DNA from: JALHNI01 sp965229305
Lineage (GTDB): Bacteria; Acidobacteriota; Terriglobia; Bryobacterales; Bryobacteraceae
Assembly: GCA_965229305.1 (NCBI GenBank)
Contig: CBDDIZ010000015.1
Span: forward strand, 21,448 to 85,447
Length of the DNA: 64,000 nt
Direction: 5' to 3'
A model generated the notes under the pieces. It was not told the origin of the DNA and ran no database searches. It was given only the letters and a program-made list of their open reading frames with translations. The translations under genes were made by a program, and so were the position numbers. This document shows positions 50,819-59,272 of this stretch, piece by piece. The first letter of the stretch is position 1. Each line of letters starts with the position of its first letter.

Positions 50819-51534
50819 TGAGCGTCATGAGTGAACCGAACGAAATGAAGTCGCGGCTGAAGCGAGCCGCAGACAGCGAAGCGGTGCCGCCGCATCTGGC
50901 CGCGCGGGTGAGGGCGGCCGTGCACGAGGCGCATACTCCGCGGGTGCGGCAGCGTTGGTTTTGGCCGGCACTGGCGATGGCGACGGCGACGGTGCTGCTG
51001 GCGACGTTCCTGGTGATGCGCCGGCAGGAGAACGCCTACATTGCCGGATTCAATCTGCCTTCGATTCTGCGGGTGGGTTTTGGCGATCACATGCACTGCA
51101 CGATGCTGCGGAAGCAGCGGACGTCGCCGAAGGCGCTGGAGGAGATGAAGGCGGAGGTAGGCCCGGCGTATGCGGGTCTGATTCCGGCGGTGGTGGCGCA
51201 TGTGCCGGCGAACTATCAGGTGCTCGATGCGCACAAGTGCCATTTTCAGGGACGCGAGTTCATTCATTTGGTGATGGCGAATGGCGAGCGGTATTTGTCG
51301 GTGGTGGTGGCGCGGCAACAGGCCGGGGAGACGTTTGCGGCGCAAAATCTGGTACCGGCGCTCGCTCAGAGCGGCATTCGCTTCTATCAGCAGGGGACAG
51401 GTCGTTTTGAAGTGGCGGGCTTCGAAAGCGGCCAGCACCTGGTGTACGTCGTTTCCGATTTGCCCGGCGAGCAGAACCGGCAACTCATGATGGCGATGGC
51501 CGGCGATCTGCGGGCCGCGCTGCCGGCGCTTTAG
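50818..51534 (+). CDS. single-pass membrane protein, probable anti-sigma factor partner
   Basis: A 238-residue protein translated directly after the sigma factor through a TGATG overlap. A cytoplasmic N-terminus of about 45 residues (KSRLKRAADSEAVPPHLAAR) leads to one membrane helix (FWPALAMATATVLLATFLVM, about 48-67) and a periplasmic domain of about 170 residues with two His/Cys clusters (DHMHCTML and HKCHFQG). The usual zinc-binding HxxxCxxC anti-sigma motif is absent, so a different mode of sigma binding is implied. The role is inferred from gene order. Confidence 0.7.
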   Translation: MSVMSEPNEMKSRLKRAADSEAVPPHLAARVRAAVHEAHTPRVRQRWFWPALAMATATVLLATFLVMRRQENAYIAGFNLPSILRVGFGDHMHCTMLRKQRTSPKALEEMKAEVGPAYAGLIPAVVAHVPANYQVLDAHKCHFQGREFIHLVMANGERYLSVVVARQQAGETFAAQNLVPALAQSGIRFYQQGTGRFEVAGFESGQHLVYVVSDLPGEQNRQLMMAMAGDLRAALPAL

Positions 51535-52721
51535 AACTCGACGCGCTGGCTGGCGGTGTTCCACTTGAGACGCCGTCCGAGCTTGAGCGAACGATTGGCC
51601 AACTGCACCACGAGGGCCGCTTGAAAGCCGAGCCGCATGGGGGCGGTGGGCGTTTGCCGTGACTTTACGCAAGCCAGGAAGTTCTCGACGTGCAGGTCTG
51701 TGGCGTAGCCGAAGCCGCGAGCAGACTTCAGCGTCGCGACGGGCGCGTCTTCCTGGCCCTGGCGGTAGACGCGGCACTCTTCGCGGCTAACGTCCATGCG
51801 CGCCTGCGTGCCGTCCAACTGGTTGAGCTGGTCGTTGCGCGACTGATACTTCATGGCAGCGTAGTTGATGGTGAACACGCCCAGGAAGTCTTCGGGATAC
51901 TCGGCAATGACGACGACCGATTCGGGCGTATCGCCGCCCACCTGATGGGGCTTGCCGCCCGAAGCATTGACGGCGAGGGGATAGCTGGCGTTGAGCAGTA
52001 GGTGCAGGCCATCGAAAACGTGGGCTCCCTGGTCGGCGACGATGCCGCCGGCGTAGTCCGAGTATTGGCGCCAGCGGCGAAAACGGTCGGCGTCGAAGGG
52101 GCGGCGTTCGGAGGGTCCTTGCCATTGTTCCCAGTCGAGGGGGCCATCGAGCTTGGTGGAGCGCGGGGAGCTGAGGCTGTTGTTCAGCCACCAGGAGCGC
52201 GCCATGTGCACGGAGCCGAGCGTGCCGGCGGCAATCAGCTTGCGGGCTTCGAGGTACAGGTCATAGCTGCGTCGCTGCATGCCTACTTGCACGATCTGCT
52301 TCGACTTCTTTTCGGCCGCCACCAGTTCCACGCCTTGCTCCGGCGTTTGGCAGAGCGGCTTCTCCACGTAGACGTCCTTGCCGGCGGCCAGGGCATCGAG
52401 CACCATGCGATGGTGCCAGTGCTCGGGCGTGGCGATCAGGACGGCCTGGATGGTTTTGTCGGCCAGTAGCTGACGGTAGTTGCGATAGGGCTTGGGCTGG
52501 CTGCCCGCTTTGGCGGCGACGGAGAGGGCGTTTTCGAGATTGGGTTCGTAGACGTCCGCGATGGCGCCGACGCGCACGGCCGGGTTCTTTTGGAAAACGG
52601 TCATGACGAATGTGCCGCGGCTGCCAGAGCCGATGACGCCTAAGTTGATTTGGTCGCTGGGAGGAACTTGCGCGCGCAGGAGAACTGCGCCGCTGGTGAG
52701 GATGAAGGTGCTGCGATTCAC
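51531..52721 (-). CDS. exported Gfo/Idh/MocA-family oxidoreductase
   Basis: A 396-residue NAD(P)-dependent oxidoreductase of the Gfo/Idh/MocA family. The N-terminus is weakly hydrophobic, then comes the Rossmann motif (NLGVIGSGSRGTFVM), the TPEHWHHRMVLDALAAGKDV segment and EKPLCQT with the catalytic Lys. The C-terminal domain includes GGIVADQGAHVFDGLHLLL. It starts with a GTG immediately after the TGA of the M81 gene, with no gap, so it is the last gene of a five-gene operon. Its stop interlocks (TTAG) with the sigma-partner gene. Substrate unknown, likely a polyol or sugar derivative. Confidence 0.87.
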   Translation of the reverse strand: MNRSTFILTSGAVLLRAQVPPSDQINLGVIGSGSRGTFVMTVFQKNPAVRVGAIADVYEPNLENALSVAAKAGSQPKPYRNYRQLLADKTIQAVLIATPEHWHHRMVLDALAAGKDVYVEKPLCQTPEQGVELVAAEKKSKQIVQVGMQRRSYDLYLEARKLIAAGTLGSVHMARSWWLNNSLSSPRSTKLDGPLDWEQWQGPSERRPFDADRFRRWRQYSDYAGGIVADQGAHVFDGLHLLLNASYPLAVNASGGKPHQVGGDTPESVVVIAEYPEDFLGVFTINYAAMKYQSRNDQLNQLDGTQARMDVSREECRVYRQGQEDAPVATLKSARGFGYATDLHVENFLACVKSRQTPTAPMRLGFQAALVVQLANRSLKLGRRLKWNTASQRVEF

Positions 52722-54185
52722 TCAACGCTCCAGCGGGTAGAGTGGCCGGCGGCGCCGTTGGTAAGGGAACGAAGCCGGGTTGTCGCTGGTGACGCCCGCC
52801 GTATCCACCAGCAGCACTTCGCCGGCGATCGGCTCGTAGGCGGCCCGCGGTGCCACCACACCCTTGACGATCAAAATGTCCTTCCGCTCGGGATGGACGC
52901 CGAGACTGATGACCTGTTCGAGGCTCATCGGCGCCATGCGGCGGCTGGTGAGAACAATCGTATGCTGTTCCGGGGTCTCGACGACAGCGGTGATGCCCTG
53001 GTCGCCGCCGCCCCAGCCGCCGTGGCGGATCTGGGTTTCGACGAAGATGCCATCGGAGAGCGTGCGGACGAGGCCTTGGACGGGGACGGGCGAGCCGTGG
53101 AGACGATCGGTTTTGGCACCGACTTCGAGGCGGACAGGCTGGCGGATGCCGACGGCGAGGCACTGCTCGACGGAGGTGGGGTCATAGAGGATGACCATGA
53201 CGTTGGCGGCGCCTTGCTTGACGGCCTCGGCCAAGAGAATGGTGGAATCGCCGGGGCTGCCGGCGCCGACGTTGTCGCCGATGTCCATGAGAACGACGGG
53301 CTTCTTGCCGGCGGTGCGGGCGTGCTCGATGGCGGCGGCGGGCGTCGGCAGGTCACCGGCAAACTCTTGACGGCGCTGCCAGGCCCGGTCGGCCAGCCAT
53401 TCGGCGGCGCGCTGGGCGAGGGCGGCGTCGCCATCGGCGACAGCCAGGAACGACATGCCCATCTCGGGGACGTCGGCGTAGTAGAAGCCCATCGCGACGC
53501 TGGCGCTCAGGATGCCGGGCCAGGTGAGCACGGTTTCGAGATCGGCGTAGAGACCGCGGGCGGGCTCGACGGCGGTGTGCTGCTTCGAGATGTGAATCAG
53601 CATGGGCGGCGTGGCCAGGTAGTGCACGGGCTTCACTTCGCCGCTGAGGGTACGGCCCATCAGCAGGGCGGCTTCGCGGCCGCGCTCGAACTGGTCAAGA
53701 TGCGGGTTGGAGCGATAGGCGACGATGGCGTTCGAAAGCCGGGCCATTTCGGGCGAGATGTTGGCGTGGAGGTCGAGCGTGACGATGATGGGCAGGTCCG
53801 GCCCGACGCGCTCGCGGATGCGCCGCAGGACTTCGCCGTCGGCATCGGGGTACGCTTCGCTGGCGGTAGCGCCGTGCAAAGCGACCAGCAGGCCGTCGAG
53901 TGGCAGTTCGATGGCGTCCACCAGTTCCGTGGCGAGCTGTTCAAAGGCTTCCGCGGTGATCGTGCCGCTGGGCACCGCATAAGTGGCCATGCCGGGGACG
54001 AGGGTGAGGCCGGCTTCGTCACAACCGGCGAGCAGGCCGCCGAGTTCGTGATGGGCGCCGCGCCAGCGCTCGAGCAGAGCGGGCCCGCGGGTGAGCGACG
54101 TGGAGGCGAAATGCTCGTAGGTGGTCGAGACCGGGAGGAACGTATTGGACTCGTGGAGAAAGCCCAGCACTCCGACGCGCGGCAT
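52722..54185 (-). CDS. M81-family metallopeptidase (MlrC-like)
   Basis: A 487-residue protein of the M81 family, named for MlrC, the microcystin-degrading peptidase. The pattern FLHESNTFLPVSTTYE, LLVALHGATASE, the IIVTLDLHANISP motif with the metal-binding Asp/His pair, and VVLMDIGDNVGAGSPGDSTI is characteristic. The true substrates of most relatives are unknown and may be small cyclic or modified peptides, not toxins. It overlaps the RidA stop by one base (TAATG) and directly abuts the Gfo/Idh gene, so it lies within a compact operon with RidA and a PLP enzyme. Confidence 0.9.
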   Translation of the reverse strand: MPRVGVLGFLHESNTFLPVSTTYEHFASTSLTRGPALLERWRGAHHELGGLLAGCDEAGLTLVPGMATYAVPSGTITAEAFEQLATELVDAIELPLDGLLVALHGATASEAYPDADGEVLRRIRERVGPDLPIIVTLDLHANISPEMARLSNAIVAYRSNPHLDQFERGREAALLMGRTLSGEVKPVHYLATPPMLIHISKQHTAVEPARGLYADLETVLTWPGILSASVAMGFYYADVPEMGMSFLAVADGDAALAQRAAEWLADRAWQRRQEFAGDLPTPAAAIEHARTAGKKPVVLMDIGDNVGAGSPGDSTILLAEAVKQGAANVMVILYDPTSVEQCLAVGIRQPVRLEVGAKTDRLHGSPVPVQGLVRTLSDGIFVETQIRHGGWGGGDQGITAVVETPEQHTIVLTSRRMAPMSLEQVISLGVHPERKDILIVKGVVAPRAAYEPIAGEVLLVDTAGVTSDNPASFPYQRRRRPLYPLER

Positions 54186-54529
54186 TAGGGAAGCTCCGCG
54201 ACGAAGGCCGCTTCGATCATCATGCCGACCTGCAGGTCAACGCCGTAGGCGCGCCGGATCGGACGATGGTCGCCGAAGTATTCCTTGTAGACGACGTTGG
54301 CCGCGGCGATGTCGCGGTTCACGTGCTGCAGATAGAGGCGGGCCGAAGCGACGGCGCGGCGATCGACGCCGGCTGCCGTCAGAATCTCGTCAAGCTGCTT
54401 GAAAATCTCGCGCAACTCGGCCTGCACACCACCCTCGACGGGCTTCTCCTCGCCGTCTGGAATGCCGACCAACACCGTTTCAAGCAGGCGTCCGGAGGTG
54501 ATCACCGCGCCGTCAATGCTGAAGTCCAT
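54185..54529 (-). CDS. RidA (YjgF/YER057c/UK114)-family protein
   Basis: A 114-residue RidA-type protein. Members hydrolyse reactive enamine/imine intermediates that PLP enzymes release. The family pattern is visible: GGVQAELREIFKQLDEILTA, AVASARLYLQHVNRDIAAAN, the YFGDHRPIRRAYGVD region with the substrate-binding Arg, and MMIEAAFVAEL. It is located two genes after a PLP-dependent enzyme in the same operon, exactly where such a partner would be useful. Reading order here is PLP enzyme, SDR, RidA, M81, Gfo/Idh. Confidence 0.88.
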   Translation of the reverse strand: MDFSIDGAVITSGRLLETVLVGIPDGEEKPVEGGVQAELREIFKQLDEILTAAGVDRRAVASARLYLQHVNRDIAAANVVYKEYFGDHRPIRRAYGVDLQVGMMIEAAFVAELP

Positions 54530-54538
54530 GAACCGTCC

Positions 54539-55294
54539 TTAGTAGGTGAGTAACCCGCCGTCCACCGTCAATACGGAGCCGGTGGTGAAGCCGGCGCCGG
54601 GGCTGAGCAGGTAGGCGACGGCGCGGCCGATCTCGGCGGGAGTGCCGCGGCGGCCCAGCGGCGTGCGGCGCAGGTAAAGGCCGGTGGAGCCACTGGTTTG
54701 AAGCTGATCGACGATGTCGGCGCACGCTTCCGTCAGGATATCGCCTGGCGCCACGGTGTTGACGCGGATCTGATGCTGGGCGAGTTCCAGCGCCATGGAG
54801 CGCGAAAGACCCACGACCGCGGCTTTGCTGGCGCAATAGATCGAGGCGAGCTCCTGGGCGACAAACGCGCCGGTGCTGGCGATGTTGACGATGGCGCCCG
54901 TCTGCCTGGCGGCGACCCAACGGCGGGCGACGGCCTGCGAGCAGAAGACGGCGCCCTTCAGATTGACGTCCAGGATCTGATCGACCTGCTCGGGTGGGGT
55001 GCTCAAGAAGGGGTTGACAGCGGGGAGTCCAACGATGGCGGCGTTGTTGACGAGGCCATCGAGGCGGCCGAACTCGGCGAGGACGTCGTCCACCATCTTT
55101 TCGACGAGCTCGACGCGGCGAACGTCAGCGGCGAAGCCGCGAGCGCCGGCGAGTTGGGCGGCAGCGTTCTGGGCTTGAGCCAAATCCGGCTGGACGATGG
55201 CCACCCGGGCGTTCTGTTCGGTGAGCACTTGCGCGATGCCGCGGCCGATGCCGGTGGCGCCGCCGGTGACGATGATGACTTGTCCGTTCAGCAT
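54539..55294 (-). CDS. short-chain dehydrogenase/reductase (SDR)
   Basis: A classical 251-residue SDR. The coenzyme motif is VTGGATGIGRGIA, the NNAAIVG motif follows, and the catalytic Ser and Y-x3-K are in IVNIASTGAF and YCASKAAV. The C-terminal substrate loop ends TGSVLTVDGG. The start at 55294 overlaps the end of the PLP gene by 7 bp, supporting cotranslation. Substrate unknown. Confidence 0.9.
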   Translation of the reverse strand: MLNGQVIIVTGGATGIGRGIAQVLTEQNARVAIVQPDLAQAQNAAAQLAGARGFAADVRRVELVEKMVDDVLAEFGRLDGLVNNAAIVGLPAVNPFLSTPPEQVDQILDVNLKGAVFCSQAVARRWVAARQTGAIVNIASTGAFVAQELASIYCASKAAVVGLSRSMALELAQHQIRVNTVAPGDILTEACADIVDQLQTSGSTGLYLRRTPLGRRGTPAEIGRAVAYLLSPGAGFTTGSVLTVDGGLLTY

Positions 55295-56301
55295 GTGCCC
55301 TCGACGATTTGACGTAAGGCACCGGCGAGTTCGCCGGCGGTGTGCGTGCGGTCCGGGTGCCGTTTGGCGGCTTCGTGAACCGAGGCGGGGTCCTTGAAGC
55401 CGTGTCCGGTGACGAGGCAGATGGACGTCTCGCCGTCCTTCACCAGGCCTTGTTCGCGGGCCTTGCGCCAGCCGGCGAAAGCGGTCGCGCCGGCCGGTTC
55501 GGAGTAGACGCCTTCGCGTTCGAGCAGTAGGCGTTGCGCGGCGAAGACTTCTTCGTCGCTGACGCTCAAGCCCGCGCCGCCACATTCGAGCAGGCGGGTG
55601 AGGGCTTGGGTGGCATCGATGTCGGTGGGGACGGAAAGGCCGCTGACGCGCGTGGTGCTGGTGACCGGGCGGACTTCGCGGCTGCCACGCAGATAGCTGG
55701 CGACGACGGTGAGGCAGCCTTCGGGCTGTACGGCGTGCACCTTCGGCACCCAGCCGGCGGCTTGAAAGCCTTGCACAACGGCCGAATAGAGGCCGCCGCC
55801 GCCGACGGGGACAAAGACATGGTCCGGCCGGGCGTCGAGCAACTCGGCCGAGATGGACTGGACGCCTTGCATGCCGTCCGGGCAATAGCGGAAGGCGGAG
55901 ACGACGAGCGGGACGTCATGGCCGAGGGAGAACTGGCGGAGCGTGTTGAAGACGTCGGCCGTCACTTCGGCGCTCGAGGCGAAGTCCGGAATGCGGATCA
56001 CCTGCGCGCCGTGGGCCTGCATCTGGGCGAGCTTGCCGGCGGGCGCATCCTGGTTCACGAGGATCACCGCGCGGATGCGGTAGCGGGCGCAGTAGGCGGC
56101 CAGGGCGGAGCCGGTGTTGCCGGACGACGTGGCGACGCAAGCGCGGGCCTGACGGGCCACAAGCCGGCCAACTTCCGCGGCGATGAAACGGTCTTTGTAG
56201 GAGCCGCTGGGGTTGCAGCATTCCAGCTTGAAACTGAGACCGGAGGCGGTGACGCTTGGGACCAGAGGGGTGCGTCCCTCCCCCAGGGAGACTTGACTCA
56301 T
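55288..56301 (-). CDS. threonine synthase-like PLP-dependent enzyme
   Basis: A 337-residue fold-type II PLP enzyme. The catalytic Lys is in NPSGSYKDRF, the PLP phosphate is held by SSGNTGSALAAYCARY, and the glycine loop VPVGGGGLYSAV is clear. It resembles threonine synthase and threonine dehydratase-like enzymes, but it lies in a catabolic-looking operon with RidA and no other threonine genes, so beta-elimination or beta-replacement on another amino acid is equally likely. It is the first gene of the operon. A hairpin 23 bp upstream could attenuate it. Confidence 0.8.
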   Translation of the reverse strand: MSQVSLGEGRTPLVPSVTASGLSFKLECCNPSGSYKDRFIAAEVGRLVARQARACVATSSGNTGSALAAYCARYRIRAVILVNQDAPAGKLAQMQAHGAQVIRIPDFASSAEVTADVFNTLRQFSLGHDVPLVVSAFRYCPDGMQGVQSISAELLDARPDHVFVPVGGGGLYSAVVQGFQAAGWVPKVHAVQPEGCLTVVASYLRGSREVRPVTSTTRVSGLSVPTDIDATQALTRLLECGGAGLSVSDEEVFAAQRLLLEREGVYSEPAGATAFAGWRKAREQGLVKDGETSICLVTGHGFKDPASVHEAAKRHPDRTHTAGELAGALRQIVEGTC

Positions 56302-56323
56302 ATTTTGTCCTCAGAGAAGAGAA

Positions 56324-56354
56324 GGAGCCTACCGTCTCTTCAGCGGCAGGCTCC
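56324..56354 (-). terminator. hairpin between the intradiol gene and the PLP operon
   Basis: GGAGCCT (56324-56330) pairs with AGGCTCC (56348-56354), extended inside by CCG/CGG around a mismatch. On the minus strand TTCTCTTCTCT follows. It ends the intradiol gene transcript and lies 23 bp before the PLP gene start, so it may also act as an attenuator. Confidence 0.65.
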
Positions 56355-56401
56355 CGAACTAGAACCGAAAACAAAACTCTAACATGAAACTGTCGACAGT
56401 T

Positions 56402-57271
56402 TTACATGCCGGGAGGCACGCCCGGATTGAAGCCGGGAGGAGGCGTACCGCCGCCGGGAGGCATGCCGCCCCCGGGCCCGCCGGGAACGCCACCCCCGGC
56501 GCCGCCAGGCGTTTGATCGGGCGAACTGCCGAGCGAGAGGTCGCAAATCAGTTTGGCTTCCGCCTCCACCCAACTGGTCTTGCGCCGGGCGTTCAGCATC
56601 AGGTAAGAGCCGCTATTGGACGCGATGGCGGTGCCGGTGGCCGACGCGCCGTTGTAGATGCCGTCGGTGGTGTTGCGCGTGTCACGCGAGCCTTTGGCGG
56701 TGTAGGGGCTGAGCTGGTAGATCTGGTCAGTGAGTGTTTCGTCGAAGAAGAACTGGCTGGTGAATTCGTAAGTCTGATCGGTGCCGTTGAACGTGCGGAT
56801 CTTAGTGTGGATGTGCACCGCGCGGCCCTGATACCAGCCCGGATAGATCGTGAGGAAGTAGACGTTGCCCTGACGATTCGTGGGCTGATAGCCGCGCAGG
56901 AACTTGCGGCCGGTGGAGCTTTGCGCGGCGACATCGGAATAGACACCGGCGGCGTTGCAGTGCCAGATGTCAACGTAGGCGCCGGCCATCGGCACGGGCG
57001 TGCAACTACCGCTGGTGAGTTGCGAAACATTGATGGCGAGCGAGAGCGGCAAGCCGGCCTGCAGGGTGCCGTCGACAGGGTCCAGACGAATGTCCTGGCG
57101 GTTCAAGTCTTCGTCGACGAAGTACGGTCCTTCGGTGAGGCTCGGCGAACCAAGCACCGTGCAGGCCGACTGTCCCCATAACGGAGTGTGCTGCAATAGA
57201 GGACCGGCCACCGCGGCCGCGCCCAACGCTTGAATCATTCGCCGGCGACTCGGCTGAATTAGAATTCCCAT
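56402..57271 (-). CDS. exported intradiol ring-cleavage dioxygenase-like protein
   Basis: About 289 residues. A twin-arginine signal (SRRRMIQALGAAAVAG) implies Tat export; this start is chosen because the twin-Arg is then placed normally. The intradiol fold motifs are present: VDIWHCNAAGVYSD, FLRGYQPTNRQGNVYFLTIY, then PGWYQGRAVHIHTKI. The likely Fe(III) ligands are two Tyr (VYSD and GWY) and the two His of HIH. The C-terminus is Gly/Pro-rich. Relatives are named protocatechuate or catechol dioxygenase-like, but secreted members of acidobacteria have no known substrate. Confidence 0.82.
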   Translation of the reverse strand: MGILIQPSRRRMIQALGAAAVAGPLLQHTPLWGQSACTVLGSPSLTEGPYFVDEDLNRQDIRLDPVDGTLQAGLPLSLAINVSQLTSGSCTPVPMAGAYVDIWHCNAAGVYSDVAAQSSTGRKFLRGYQPTNRQGNVYFLTIYPGWYQGRAVHIHTKIRTFNGTDQTYEFTSQFFFDETLTDQIYQLSPYTAKGSRDTRNTTDGIYNGASATGTAIASNSGSYLMLNARRKTSWVEAEAKLICDLSLGSSPDQTPGGAGGGVPGGPGGGMPPGGGTPPPGFNPGVPPGM

Positions 57272-57357
57272 GCCCTTGACGCTAACATCCGAGGGCGCGG
57301 AAACCTGGAATTCCGACGGCAACCTTTACGTTCTTAACGCGAACTTATCAGTGCGAC

Positions 57358-59268
57358 TTACAAATCCATCTGCGTGCCGATTTCCACCACCTGACGGTAA
57401 GGCAGCCGGAAGTAACGATCGGCCGTGACGGCGTTGCGCTGCAGGAAGGCGAAGATCGACTCGGCGACCACGCCCATGCGGCCGCGACTCGAGGCGATGA
57501 AGTTCTCGCGCCCCAGATAGTAAGTCACCTCGCTGCCCGGGAACGGTATGTTCGCGGTCTTAACGGCCTGCTCCAGAACCTCGGGAACGTTGGGCTCTTC
57601 CATGAAGCCGTAGCGGATGAGCACGCGGTGAAAGCCTTCCGGCGAGGTGGCCACCGTGAAACGGTCCGCCTTGGAAACGGTAGGCTGATTGGCGGTCTGC
57701 ACCGTGAGCAGGATCAGCGTCTCTTGCAGAGTCCGCGTGCGTTCGACGTGATGGACGAGGACGGGCGGAATCATCTCGGGGCTCGAAGCCATGAAGACGG
57801 CGGTGCCGGGGACCCGCACCAGCAGGCGCGCGGCGATCCGCTTCTTGGCCGATTCAGGCGAGGGATAGCGCAGCGAGTAACGATGCGCCACCAGGGTGCG
57901 CCCGCGATTCCAGAGCACCATGATGGTCATCACGACGGCGCCGATCAGCACGGGCACGTAGCCGCCATCGTGAAACTTGAACAGGTTGGCCCACAGAAAC
58001 GGCAGGTCGAGCGCGAGGAAGATCAGCAGCAAGGGCAAGGCCTTCGCTAAGGGCCAGCCCCACGTTTCGCGGATCACGACGTAGTAAATGCACGAGGTGA
58101 CCACCATCGTTCCGGTGACGGCAAGGCCATAGGCCGCGGCGAGGCGCGTGGATTCGCCGAAGACCAGCACCAGCAGGATGCAGCCGATGGCAAGCAAGTA
58201 ATTCACCTGGCTGATGTAGATCTGGCCCTGGGCATCGGAGGCGGTGTGCTTTACATAAACGCGCGGGAAGTAGCCGAGCTGCATCGCTTGGCGCGTGAGC
58301 GAGAAGGCGCCCGAGATCAGGGCTTGCGAAGCGATGACGGTAGCGAGGCTCGAAAGAATGGCGAGGGCATAAGTGGCTTCGCCGGCGGGCACCATCGAGA
58401 AGAAGGGGTTCGCGATGCTGGAGGGCGCGCGTAGCGCATGGGCGCCCTGGCCGAAGTAGGCGAGGAGCAGCGAAGGCATAACGAAGGCGGTCCACGTCCA
58501 GCGGATGGGCTTGGCGCCGAAGTGGCCCATGTCGGCATAAAGGGCTTCGCCGCCCGTCACGGCCAGCACGACGGAAGCAAGGATATGCAAGCCGTTGAAG
58601 CCGTGGCGGACGAAATAGTTGACCGCGTGATGCGGCAGCATCGCCGCGAGAATTTCCGGGTCGTGGGCGATGTGATAGATGCCCAGCACGGCGAGCGTGC
58701 CGAACCAGAGGATCATCACCGGCCCGAAGAGCTTGCCGACGGTGGCGGTGCCGCGCCGCTGAATCGCGAAGAGGACCACCAGAATCGCCACCGTTAGCGG
58801 GACGACATAGGGATGCAGCGCCGGGTTGGCCACTTCAAGACCTTCGACGGCGCTCAAGACCGAAATGGCGGGCGTGATCATGCCGTCGCCATAGAGCAGA
58901 GCAGCGCCGGCGACGGCAAACATCGCGACGGCGGGAATGCGGCCCGGCTTGCCCGCGCGCATGTGCTTGGGCGAAAGCGCCAGCAGCGCAAAGATGCCGC
59001 CTTCGCCATTGTTATCGGCGCGCATGATGAAGATCAGGTACTTGACGAAAACCACCAGCAACAGCGCCCAGAAGATGAGCGAGAGGATGCCGAAGAGGTC
59101 GGCGCGGGTGGCGCCGCCGTGCGCGTGGCCGGCGGCATGCAGACATTCCTTCAGCGTGTAAAGCGGGCTGGTGCCGATGTCGCCGAAGACGACGCCCAAA
59201 GCGCCGAGCGCGAGCGCCGCGAAACTGCCGCCGTGATGTGGAGCTTCGGAATGGTCGGCTTGGGACAA
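57358..59268 (-). CDS. kup: KUP-family potassium uptake protein
   Basis: A 636-residue inner-membrane K+ uptake protein, about twelve transmembrane helices in the first 450 residues and a cytoplasmic tail of about 180. The family start is LALGALGVVFGDIGTSPLYT. Other motifs are GGEALYADMGHFG, YFGQGAHAL and QVNYLLAIGCILLVLVFGES. The C-terminal part carries the conserved TVATSPEGFHRVLIRYGFME region. It is followed by pyrE, whose stop is 4 bp from the kup start in minus-strand order. Confidence 0.95.
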   Translation of the reverse strand: MSQADHSEAPHHGGSFAALALGALGVVFGDIGTSPLYTLKECLHAAGHAHGGATRADLFGILSLIFWALLLVVFVKYLIFIMRADNNGEGGIFALLALSPKHMRAGKPGRIPAVAMFAVAGAALLYGDGMITPAISVLSAVEGLEVANPALHPYVVPLTVAILVVLFAIQRRGTATVGKLFGPVMILWFGTLAVLGIYHIAHDPEILAAMLPHHAVNYFVRHGFNGLHILASVVLAVTGGEALYADMGHFGAKPIRWTWTAFVMPSLLLAYFGQGAHALRAPSSIANPFFSMVPAGEATYALAILSSLATVIASQALISGAFSLTRQAMQLGYFPRVYVKHTASDAQGQIYISQVNYLLAIGCILLVLVFGESTRLAAAYGLAVTGTMVVTSCIYYVVIRETWGWPLAKALPLLLIFLALDLPFLWANLFKFHDGGYVPVLIGAVVMTIMVLWNRGRTLVAHRYSLRYPSPESAKKRIAARLLVRVPGTAVFMASSPEMIPPVLVHHVERTRTLQETLILLTVQTANQPTVSKADRFTVATSPEGFHRVLIRYGFMEEPNVPEVLEQAVKTANIPFPGSEVTYYLGRENFIASSRGRMGVVAESIFAFLQRNAVTADRYFRLPYRQVVEIGTQMDL

Positions 59269-59272
59269 GGGG

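Noticed and set aside
54539..55885. 448-codon frame extending upstream of the SDR
   Set aside because: Residues before MLNGQVIIVTGG are antisense-like low-complexity sequence that lies within the PLP gene in another frame.
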